From Bacillota bacterium (GTDB lineage: Bacteria > Bacillota > Bacilli > Bacillales_A > Planococcaceae): 23,136 nucleotides of DNA. Made by a program: the position numbers and the translations under genes. The notes under the pieces are model-generated. The model was given only the letters and a program-made list of their open reading frames with translations. It was not told the DNA's origin and did not search any database. Position 1 is the first letter of the stretch; each line of letters starts with the position of its first letter. The stretch covers positions 1 to 23,136 of the forward strand of contig JAEXYZ010000030.1 of assembly GCA_023405135.1 (NCBI GenBank), in the 5' to 3' direction. This document shows positions 14,439 to 21,564 of the stretch, in pieces.

Positions 14439-15971
14439 TTAGTTATTGCGAATTAAATAATCAAATGCACCTAATGCCGCTGTTGCACCTGATCCCATAG
14501 AAATGATGATTTGCTTATATACACTATCTGTACAGTCACCTGCAGCAAATACACCCGGGATGTTTGTTTCACCACGTTTGTCGACTACGATTTCGCCGAA
14601 GCGTGAAAGTTCAACAGTATCGACTAACCACTCAGTGTTAGGTACAAGACCAATTTGAACAAATACCCCTTGCAATTCAATGTGACGAACCTCTCCTGAT
14701 TCAAGATCAATATAAGAAATGCCATTCACTTTATCAGTGCCTGTAATTTCCTTTGTTTGAGCATTTTTCAGAATAGTTACGTTAGGTAGACTGTAAAGAC
14801 GTTCTTGAAGTACTTCATCGGCTTTAAGTTCAGGTTTATATTCAAGAACAGTTACATGGTTCACAATACCAGCCAAATCGATTGCCGCCTCAATACCTGA
14901 ATTACCGCCACCAATAACCGCAACGTCTTTTCCGGCAAATAATGGACCGTCACAATGTGGACAATATGCTACACCCTTATTCTTGAACTCCGCTTCACCT
15001 GGTACACCGATATTGCGCCAACGTGCTCCTGTAGAAAGGATAACCGTTTTACTTTTTAGAACTGCACCATTTTCCAGTTCAATTTCAATAAGGTCTTTCT
15101 TTTCCAAACGTTTTGCACGCTGTAAATTCATTACATCAATATCATATTCTTTTACATGTTCCTCAAGGCTTGCAGCAAGCTTTGGACCTTCTGTATATTT
15201 CACACTAATAAAGTTTTCAATACCAAGTGTGTCCATAACTTGACCACCGAAGCGTTCAGCAACAATACCTGTACGAATACCTTTACGTGCTGCATAAATC
15301 GCTGCACTTGCACCAGCTGGACCGCCACCTACAACAAGAACGTCATAAGGAGCTTTGTTAGATAACTCTGATGCATCTGGTCCATTACCTAATTTTGCAA
15401 GAATTTCTTCAAGGGTCATACGGCCACTACCAAAAGGTTCCCCATTTAGGAATACAGTTGGTACCGCCATGATATCTTTACTTTCTACTTCCTCTTTAAA
15501 AGCAGCACCATCAATCATCGTATGTGAAATGTTAGGGTTAAGAATACTCATTAAGTTTAATGCTTGAACTACATCAGGACAGTTATGGCAACTTAAGCTA
15601 ATGTAAGTTTCAAAGTGATATTCACCGTTAATGCTTTTCACTTGATCGATAACTTTTTGGTCAACCTTTGGAGCTCTACCACTAACCTGCAGCAATGCAA
15701 GCACTAATGAAGTAAATTCATGGCCTAAAGGAACACCAGCAAAAGTTACACCAGTTTCTTCACCGATACGATTTACACTAAAGCTAGGCGTTCTATGTAA
15801 TGTCGTTTTCTCAACTTTAATATGAGACGACATATTTGCTAACTCTTCAACTAAAGCAAGCATTTCGCTAGATACGGTGTCGGTTCCTGCGCTAACTTTT
15901 AATAGGATATCGCCTTCCATCAATTGAAGATATTGGGCTAATTGTGCTTTTATTTCTGCATCTAATAACAT
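14439..15971 (-). CDS. ahpF: Alkyl hydroperoxide reductase subunit F
   Basis: A 510-aa FAD/NADH disulfide reductase that recharges AhpC. The N-terminal tandem thioredoxin-fold domain carries the redox pair Cys128/Cys131 in SLSCHNCPDV. The TrxB-like part has the FAD motif VLVVGGGPAGASAAIYAA (about 210-227), the second redox pair Cys337/Cys340 in AYCPHCDGPLF, the NAD-binding GGGNSGIEAAIDLA, and the C-terminal GVFAAGDCTD. Length matches the family. AAGGAG stands before the ATG, 11 bases after the ahpC stop, so the two form an operon. All active cysteines are present. Confidence 0.97.
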   Translation of the reverse strand: MLLDAEIKAQLAQYLQLMEGDILLKVSAGTDTVSSEMLALVEELANMSSHIKVEKTTLHRTPSFSVNRIGEETGVTFAGVPLGHEFTSLVLALLQVSGRAPKVDQKVIDQVKSINGEYHFETYISLSCHNCPDVVQALNLMSILNPNISHTMIDGAAFKEEVESKDIMAVPTVFLNGEPFGSGRMTLEEILAKLGNGPDASELSNKAPYDVLVVGGGPAGASAAIYAARKGIRTGIVAERFGGQVMDTLGIENFISVKYTEGPKLAASLEEHVKEYDIDVMNLQRAKRLEKKDLIEIELENGAVLKSKTVILSTGARWRNIGVPGEAEFKNKGVAYCPHCDGPLFAGKDVAVIGGGNSGIEAAIDLAGIVNHVTVLEYKPELKADEVLQERLYSLPNVTILKNAQTKEITGTDKVNGISYIDLESGEVRHIELQGVFVQIGLVPNTEWLVDTVELSRFGEIVVDKRGETNIPGVFAAGDCTDSVYKQIIISMGSGATAALGAFDYLIRNN

Positions 15972-15982
15972 GGTTTTGCTCC

Positions 15983-16546
15983 TTAAATTTTACCTACAAG
16001 GTCAAGGCTTGGCTTAAGTGTAGCAGAACCTTCTTGCCATTTAGCTGGGCATACTTCACCTGGATTGTTGCGAACATATTGTGCTGCTTTAATTTTGTTT
16101 ACAAGAATACTTGCATCACGTCCGATACCGTCAGCATTAATTTCCATTGCTTGAACAATACCATCTGGATCGATGATGAATGTACCACGTTGTGCAAGAC
16201 CTGCTTCTTCGTCTAGAACATCAAAGTTGCGAGAAATTTGTTGTGATGGGTCACCAATCATAATATATTCAATTTTGCTAATAGCTTCTGAATGGTCGTG
16301 CCATGCTTTATGCGTGAAATGTGTATCAGTTGAAACTGAATATACTTCTACACCAAGTTCTTTTAAAGTTGCATATTCATTTTGAAGATCTTCTAATTCA
16401 GTTGGGCATACGAATGTAAAATCTGCAGGGTAAAAGCAAACTACACTCCATTTACCTTTAAAGTTTTCTTCTGTTACATCGATAAATTCACCGTTATGAT
16501 AAGCAGATGCTTTGAATGGTAATACTTCTTTTCCAATTAAAGACAT
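15983..16546 (-). CDS. ahpC: Alkyl hydroperoxide reductase subunit C (2-Cys peroxiredoxin)
   Basis: A 187-aa peroxiredoxin that reduces hydrogen peroxide and organic peroxides. The peroxidatic cysteine is Cys47 in DFTFVCPTELEDL and the resolving cysteine lies in NNPGEVCPAKW (about 166). The C-terminus LKPSLDLVGKI is typical of the AhpC1 subgroup, which pairs with AhpF. The TAGGAGGAATT site before the ATG is strong. It is the first gene of ahpC-ahpF, with PerR-like sequences upstream. Confidence 0.97.
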   Translation of the reverse strand: MSLIGKEVLPFKASAYHNGEFIDVTEENFKGKWSVVCFYPADFTFVCPTELEDLQNEYATLKELGVEVYSVSTDTHFTHKAWHDHSEAISKIEYIMIGDPSQQISRNFDVLDEEAGLAQRGTFIIDPDGIVQAMEINADGIGRDASILVNKIKAAQYVRNNPGEVCPAKWQEGSATLKPSLDLVGKI

Positions 16547-16624
16547 ATTAATTCCTCCTACTAAGTAATAAGTTTTTTAGACATTAGTAATAGTAACCAA
16601 AAATAATAAATGTTAAACAACTGA

Positions 16625-16639
16625 TTAGAACAATTATTA
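16625..16639. promoter_or_regulatory. PerR-like box 1 upstream of ahpC
   Basis: TTAGAACAATTATTA matches 11 of 14 defined positions of the Bacillus PerR box (TTATAATNATTATAA). It lies about 80 bp upstream of the ahpC start. Repression by PerR, relieved by peroxide, is known for ahpCF in Bacillus subtilis. In AT-rich DNA such matches can arise by chance. Confidence 0.4.
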
Positions 16640-16678
16640 TTCAAAATTTATTATTTAATTGGTTCTATTATTTTGTCT

Positions 16679-16693
16679 ATATAATGATTATCT
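16679..16693. promoter_or_regulatory. PerR-like box 2 upstream of ahpC
   Basis: ATATAATGATTATCT matches 11 of 14 positions of the PerR consensus, including the central TATAAT-N-ATTAT core. It is about 135 bp upstream of the ahpC start. Confidence 0.4.
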
Positions 16694-16930
16694 TTACTTT
16701 TAATGGTTATTGCAAGTGATTTTAGGGGTTTTTGTCAGATTATATACATATAAGTTACAAAAATCGTACAAAAATTGATTTGAGGGTAATTATTAAATTT
16801 TCATTTACATCTCTTATTTCTCAACTGATTTAACTTATTTGATAATAGATCAGTTAGGGATCTTTAATTCATATTAATACTATTTAAAACAAATAATATT
16901 ATAACCTCTCAAATTTCCTTTGAACAAACA
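16694..16930. other. Gene-free AT-rich stretch
   Basis: Together with the ahpC promoter zone this makes a 384-base stretch without a gene (16547-16930). Apart from the PerR-like boxes, only a 7-bp-arm inverted repeat, AACTGAT (16823-16829) and ATCAGTT (16849-16855), is visible. No coding frame or RNA gene is recognised. Confidence 0.5.
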
Positions 16931-18281
16931 TCAATCGGTGATCACTACTCTTCTTTTAACAATCAAATATCGAATTCCTTCAATAATAAGTATTAAGATT
17001 AGGGAAATCCCAAAGGCATAACGATTCCCAATATCACCATAAAGACAATAAAGCCTATTGAAAGACTACTCGGAATTTTAGGCGGTGTCGACAATTTGCC
17101 ATCTTTTTTACGGGAAAGCCATGTTTTAAATCCCCAGAAAATAACTAAGAGAAATGCAAGACAAATAATTAAATTAATCATTTTATTTAACCAACCAAAT
17201 AAATGTCCCTCATGTAATGGAATCCCCCATGTAAACCATTTTGCTACAATACCATAATCTTCATAGTTTACCTTTGAAATTAATTTTCCACTATATTGAT
17301 CGAAGTAGGTTGTCATTTCCTCATAGGGGCTAACGTCTAAGCCAGTTACACCTGTATTACTACCTTTAGAAACTGTAAATACACCAGTTTCAGTAGCTGG
17401 ATAAATAATTGAATATGGTTTCGGAATGTCGTTATTGTTAATCGCATGCATTAGCTGATCAACGGAAATCATGTGGCTGTTATGCGACATATTTACCATG
17501 CCTTCGTGGTGATGTGCTAAGGAATTTTCCGATGTTGGTAGTTCATTTTGTCTCGTAGCCCATGGAATTTCATTCATATCCGAAGTGGGTGGTTGTACTT
17601 TTAATGTTGGAACCCCAATGGAAGGATGTGAATTTGATGCTGCACTAATGAAACTCCCCATAAATGCAGACCAAGGTAAACCAGTGAAAATAAAAATAAT
17701 TATTGGAATTGTAATGATTGTTCCAACCAATGCATGCCATTTTTATTTTTTTGTTGTTTGGTTGGACTTTTTAGTTTTTTCAATGCCCTTCCTTTAAAAG
17801 TCATATAGAAGCCAGAAAGAAGAATAAAGATTGTCCAACATGCGGCTAATTCAACTAAGTAATTGACGATAGTTCCACCTACAAATAGTGAACTGTGTGT
17901 TTCTCTCATTATATTTGAAAATGTATATTTAGAATTTTGAGTACCAACTATTTGATAATTATCATCTAAGAACACATATTTTTGTTCACCATCTTTGTTT
18001 GTCATTGTTAAACGTGTATTGTACGGGTCATCTAATACTATTATCTTTGAGACGGAATATCCCTCGAACTGTTCTATAGCCTTTTCAATCCCCTCATCGA
18101 TAGTTAATTGTTCAATTTTGTCACTATGTCCAAAAAATAAATCATCATAAGCCTTATTTTCTATATCTGTATAAAATAGATAACCAATGCCACTTAGTGT
18201 TAATGTGATTAGTAATGGTGTGATAAAGAAAGCTGCGTAGAAATGCCATCTCCATAAACGATTATAGTTTCCCTTTTTCAT
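16931..18281 (-). pseudogene. PepSY-associated transmembrane protein, two frameshifts
   Basis: A gene for a roughly 450-aa PepSY-associated membrane protein (PiuB/YwhN-like), broken into three frames. The first part (ATG at 18281, SD AGGGAGA) reads MKKGNYNRLWRWHFYAAFFI with a first helix and a PepSY-type domain. It shifts near 17727, where a GGG run seems reduced to GG (HW-VGTIITIP). The second part has FTGLPWSAFMGSF, the FTWGIPLHEGHLFGWLNKMI motif and two helices. It shifts again near 17012, where TTTT seems reduced to TTT. The final frame reads FGISLILILIIEGIRYLIVK and stops at 16931. Both shifts are one-base losses in homopolymers, so either decay or sequencing error is possible. Such proteins are linked to iron or redox handling; the role here is unknown. 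Confidence 0.82.
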
Positions 18282-18496
18282 ATTACTTCTCCCTAACTTT
18301 CTGTTCATTTTAAGTAATTACTTTAGCAATTAAATGTGAGAAAAGAATGAAGTACAGGTGAATAACTATAAAATTTTATTGTTCGGTAGATTTGGAGAAA
18401 TTAAAATGAGATTAATAATCGAAGGTATGCTTAATCATAGGAAGTTGGTGAGAAGCAAAAATAAGAAACTGTTTACGTATCTTGAGATTTATATTA
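18282..18496. other. Intergenic stretch without recognised features
   Basis: Between the start of the PepSY gene and the terminator of the efflux remnant. A 42-codon plus-strand frame (ATG at 18406, GGAG upstream) runs through the opposite-strand terminator and looks fortuitous. No other signal is seen. Confidence 0.4.
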
Positions 18497-18531
18497 ATAA
18501 AAAAACAGGTGGTAAAAAGCTCCACCTGTTT
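18497..18531 (-). terminator. Terminator of the efflux-remnant operon
   Basis: AAACAGGTGG pairs with CCACCTGTTT (9-nt loop). On the minus strand the stem is followed by TTTTTATT. It follows the adaptor stump stop at 18543. Confidence 0.9.
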
Positions 18532-18542
18532 TAGTTTAGTAT

Positions 18543-18881
18543 TTATTCATAAGTTATTTCTACTTCTGGAGAAAGGAACTCTAAATTGTCAGTGATAACA
18601 AGTGTTTCATCATTAAGACCTTTTGTTACCATAACCATAGAACCTTTTTTATCTTTTATTTCAATTTCTTGACGTTCAGGGTGATGATCTTCGACGATAT
18701 ATACATAGGATGTTCCATCTTCATCTAAAACAGCTGATGCAGGAATTAACTTACCCTCAGTGGCGTCATCTGTAACAAATTGGAGGTCAACAATCATGCC
18801 TGATTTTAAAGTAAGATTAGGGTTGTCAATTTCAATTTCAACAGGGTACCCTTTTCCATTTTCATCTAAAGGACTAATCGT
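18543..18881 (-). pseudogene. C-terminal stump of RND/MacA-type efflux adaptor
   Basis: An open frame of about 112 codons begins after TAA (18882-18884) and reads ISPLDENGKGYPVEIEIDNP, then LTLKSGMIVDLQF, GKLIPASAVLDEDGTSYVYI and VTKGLNDETLVITDNLEFL. This is the membrane-proximal barrel and C-terminal domain of a periplasmic-adaptor-type (HlyD/MacA/RND) subunit, which normally has about 350-420 residues. The first internal ATG (18797) leaves 84 aa. The 5' part was removed by a deletion that fused it, out of frame, to the truncated MFS gene. Confidence 0.75.
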
Positions 18882-19807
18882 TTAGGTCCCATACGTTGGA
18901 CGTTTTGTAAAAACAGCGGCATGATGAACATTGCCCCCATCATTCCTACCATAACAAGAGAGGAAATTCCTGTGCTTACCATAAAAGTAAAATTTTTAAA
19001 AAGTGAAAGTTCAATAACAGGATGCTCTGTATTTAATTCCACATAAATTAAAAAGATAAGAGCCCAAAATGCGATGAAAAATAGTCCAACAATTTCAAAT
19101 GAACCCCATCCTTTTGATTGACCACTACTTAGTGCATACAATAATGTTCCTGCAAAGGTAGCTGCAAGGAAAAAACCTAACGCATCAAATGGTTTTGAAA
19201 CCGATTTTTCGGGCGCCTTTAATAAAAAAGACACCGCGATAAATGCCAAAATTCCAAATGGAATACAAACGATAAATAAAAATCGCCAATTGAACCATTC
19301 AATTAAGTAGCCACTTAATGTAGGACCGACTGCAGGGGCAACCATAGCGGTAACGCCCCATAAACTTAAAGCTACAGAAACTTGTTCTCGAGGCATTATT
19401 TTATAAATAACCGTCATACTTAGTGGACCGATAATACCACCGCCTAATCCTGTAATAACCCGAAAGGCAATTAAGGATGTATCATTCCATGCAATCGCAC
19501 ATAAAAAGGTCCCAATAGTGAAAACAGCTAAAGCAACAAGTAAAAACTTTTTATAGCCAATCCGTTCTTCCATAAATCCAACAATTGGAACAATTACACC
19601 GGATGCTAACATATAACCTGTAAGAACTCACTGAATAGTACTTTGTGTGGGCCCTAAATCCGTAGTTAAACTTGGAATAGCAATATTAATTAAACTGTTA
19701 TTTAATACGGCTACAAAGGCTCCTATAAGAATGGAGACAAGTGCAAGCCATCTTTGTCTAGAAGTAGAATCCTTTGTAGAAGTAGGAGCAACTGTTACTG
19801 TTGACAA
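18882..19807 (-). pseudogene. EmrB/QacA-type MFS drug exporter, nonsense codon and 3' loss
   Basis: A 14-helix DHA2-type multidrug:proton antiporter. It starts at TTG 19807 with AGGAGG eight bases upstream and reads STVTVAPTSTKDSTSRQRWL, then a first helix and INIAIPSLTTDLG. Codon 60 is TGA (19628-19630) where the family has Trp: STIQ-stop-VLTGYMLASGV. The downstream frame (19612 on) is intact: GGGIIGPLSMTVIYKIMPRE, WGVTAMVAPAVGPTLSGYL (motif C) and FLLKAPEKS. It then ends after LPLFLQNVQRMGP. About 310 of roughly 480 residues remain before the sequence passes into the adaptor stump. It is non-functional. Restarts at the internal ATG could give a 248-aa fragment. Confidence 0.88.
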
Positions 19808-20459
19808 AATAAGTCCCTCCTTTCACAATAACATTTGAGCCAGGTATAAGATTCATATCTTTAGGTTTTGCTATGGCAATTTCAATTGGGACTCTTTGTG
19901 TTACTTTATTGAAGTTACCACTTGTATTAACAGCGGCAACTAATGATAGAGCTGAATTAGTTGCTTGTCTGATTTTACGAACTTTCCCTGGAATTGTTTT
20001 GCCTTCTAAACTATCAATTGAAACTTCAACATCTTGTCCGACTTTAACTTTCCCGATTTCTGTTTCTTCAATATTGGCAGAAACATATAAGTCATCCATA
20101 TCTACCATTAACGCAACTGTCTGTCCTGCTGCTGCAATTTCATGTTCCCTCGATAATAGCTTAATAACTGTCCCATCAATAGGAGCACGAATTATTGATT
20201 TTCTAATTAAACCAGGATCAAGATTTGTTGTATCTTGCTCGGCAATTGCTTCATTTTTAAATAACGTATCGCCCTCTTTAATATCAATATTCGTAATTTC
20301 AGCAGAAATCTGTGGCATAACTTTATACTGATTACCAGTAATACGTGCATCTTCGGTTTTTAAAAAATGCGTTCCTTGATAATAAAAATAAAAACCAATT
20401 CCACCTCCACTAATTATGAAAAGTGCAAGTAAAATTATTAAAATAGATTTTTTTTTCAT
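19758..20459 (-). CDS. EmrA/HlyD-family efflux adaptor
   Basis: A 233-aa membrane-fusion/adaptor protein. An N-terminal anchor helix (MKKKSILIILLALFIISGG) is followed by EDARITGNQYKVMPQISAEI, a split biotinyl-lipoyl motif (IDIKEGDTLFKNEAIAE and IIRAPIDGTVIKLLSREHE), then the barrel domain VSANIEETEIGKVKVGQDVE. It lacks the long coiled coil of Gram-negative EmrA, as usual for Bacillota. ATG 20459 was chosen for the AGAGGTGA site before it; an upstream in-frame ATG (20480) has none. The C-terminus is unusual: after IPGSNVIVKGG the frame runs 49 bases into the MFS gene, giving a tail FVNSNSCSYFYKGFYF, perhaps after loss of the original stop. Its MFS partner is broken. Confidence 0.8.
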   Translation of the reverse strand: MKKKSILIILLALFIISGGGIGFYFYYQGTHFLKTEDARITGNQYKVMPQISAEITNIDIKEGDTLFKNEAIAEQDTTNLDPGLIRKSIIRAPIDGTVIKLLSREHEIAAAGQTVALMVDMDDLYVSANIEETEIGKVKVGQDVEVSIDSLEGKTIPGKVRKIRQATNSALSLVAAVNTSGNFNKVTQRVPIEIAIAKPKDMNLIPGSNVIVKGGTYFVNSNSCSYFYKGFYF

Positions 20460-20598
20460 TTCTTCACCTCTAACAAACATTTATGAGATAATTTGTTACA
20501 TAAAGTAATCAATTTAACTGACATTATGAAATAAGACTCATAGATTTTACTTTAGTCTTCGTCATTTTTTTAAGCAACCGATAAAATTTCTTTATCTG

Positions 20599-20626
20599 TT
20601 GTTTTTTCAACAATTAGTAGTATAAT
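20599..20626 (+). promoter_or_regulatory. Promoter of the TetR gene
   Basis: The -35 is TTGTTT (20599-20604) and the -10 is TATAAT (20621-20626), with a 16-bp spacer. It overlaps the putative operator. Confidence 0.55.
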
Positions 20627-20630
20627 TGTT
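20609..20630. promoter_or_regulatory. Putative TetR-type operator
   Basis: AACAATT-N8-AATTGTT is a perfect inverted repeat over the -10 of the tetR-like gene, in the divergent region shared with the efflux genes. The position suggests autorepression and control of the adaptor/MFS operon. A second, weaker repeat, AAGACT-N15-AGTCTT, lies at 20533-20559. Confidence 0.5.
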
Positions 20631-20668
20631 TGATTACAAAGGGATTTTCTACAAAAAGAGGGATTGTG

Positions 20669-21241
20669 TTGGATAAAGAAGTTAATATTGATCGTCGAGT
20701 AAAAAGGACGAAACAAGTTTTAAAAGACGCGATTGTCTCATTAATGGCTGAGAAGGATTTTAATAATATTACAGTTCAAGATATTACAAGGGTGGCAGAT
20801 GTTAATCGGGCTACATTTTATTCGCATTATCAAGACAAGATTGATCTTATTAGGAAAACCGTTGAAGAAATTTTAAATGAATTAGAAGCCATCCTTATAG
20901 AGAATATTGAAAAGAGTAGTAATCAAAACACGGATTGGTTACGTTCTTACGATTTACTTGCTCTAAATTTTAAGCATTTAAAACAACATTCGAATTTTTA
21001 TACTGTTATGTTAAGCTCGAATCGCTATCCTAGGTTTTGGAAAAGGTTATATAAAATTTTTTATCATGCGACTAATAGTAATGTAGAATCAATTTATTCT
21101 GATGATATTCCCCAGGATATTTTAAATGGTTACATTTTGGGGGCTTATTTTGGAGTTATGATTCAGTGGCTGAAAAAAGGAATGCCCTACACACCCGAAT
21201 ATATGGCGGAAAAACTAACTAATATAAAAACAGTCATTTAA
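20669..21241 (+). CDS. TetR/AcrR-family transcriptional regulator
   Basis: About 190 aa. The N-terminal helix-turn-helix spans RRVKRTKQVLKDAIVSLMAE, FNNITVQDITRVADVNRATF and YSHYQDKIDLI, all typical of TetR. The ligand domain, with HSNFYTVMLSSNRYPRFWKR and GAYFGVMIQWLKKGMPYTPE, resembles the TetR_C_8 group (DhaS-like). The TTG at 20669 was chosen because AGAGGG lies six bases upstream; a GTG directly before it and a TTG at 20630 inside the operator are alternatives. Divergent from the EmrA-like adaptor, so it most likely represses that efflux operon. The gene looks intact although the pump is not. Confidence 0.88.
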   Translation: MDKEVNIDRRVKRTKQVLKDAIVSLMAEKDFNNITVQDITRVADVNRATFYSHYQDKIDLIRKTVEEILNELEAILIENIEKSSNQNTDWLRSYDLLALNFKHLKQHSNFYTVMLSSNRYPRFWKRLYKIFYHATNSNVESIYSDDIPQDILNGYILGAYFGVMIQWLKKGMPYTPEYMAEKLTNIKTVI

Positions 21242-21264
21242 TAAAAAAATCCCTTTGATTATTC

Positions 21265-21279
21265 GAGGGCACTGAAAAA
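21265..21279 (+). repeat. Left terminal inverted repeat of the IS
   Basis: GAGGGCACTGAAAAA; it matches the right end over 15 bases. Confidence 0.9.
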
Positions 21280-21300
21280 GTCCTCATAGGGATTTCATAG

Positions 21301-21341
21301 CGGGTAGATGAACGATTTGTCGTTCATCTACCCGTTTTTTT
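21301..21341 (+). terminator. Strong terminator inside IS left end
   Basis: CGGGTAGATGAACGA and TCGTTCATCTACCCG form a perfect 15-bp stem with a 4-nt loop, followed by seven T. It stands before the transposase gene and would block read-through from the upstream tetR-like gene into the IS. Confidence 0.92.
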
Positions 21342-21349
21342 GGAATCCG

Positions 21350-21472
21350 TTGATTTCCGTTCCAGGCGGACGCTTTCCGCGGGCGAGGCCAATCCTCCTC
21401 GTCGCTGCGCTCCTGCGGGGTATCGGCTGTCTCGCTTTTCCCGCAGGAGTCGCCACCTTCCACTCCAATCAA
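21350..21472. repeat. GC-rich 123-bp palindromic repeat element within IS
   Basis: A segment much richer in GC than its surroundings, with imperfect inverted ends (TTGATTTCCGTTCCAGGCGG against TTGATTGGAGTGGAAGGTGG on the other strand) and inner CGC/GCG-rich arms (GCGCTCCTGCGGGG, CCCGCAGGAG). It resembles dispersed GC-rich intergenic repeats found in many Bacillaceae genomes (from memory). It may be part of this IS or a smaller element nested in it. Confidence 0.55.
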
Positions 21473-21564
21473 CTAGTGTTATTACCACGGAAAACCTATC
21501 TTTTCTCTAAAAAACGCCATTTTTCCTGTATACTAAAATAAAGTAAATACAGGTGGTGCTCCTC

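Noticed and set aside
14983..15567. Several plus-strand frames opposite ahpF and ahpC
   Set aside because: Shadows of the strongly conserved minus-strand genes; no SD and no family motifs.
16823..16855. AACTGAT/ATCAGTT inverted repeat considered as terminator
   Set aside because: No T-run follows on either strand, the loop is long (19 nt), and it lies beyond the PepSY gene rather than directly at a stop codon.
18406..18534. 42-codon plus-strand frame with GGAG upstream
   Set aside because: It runs through the terminator stem of the opposite-strand operon and has no recognisable similarity; probably chance.
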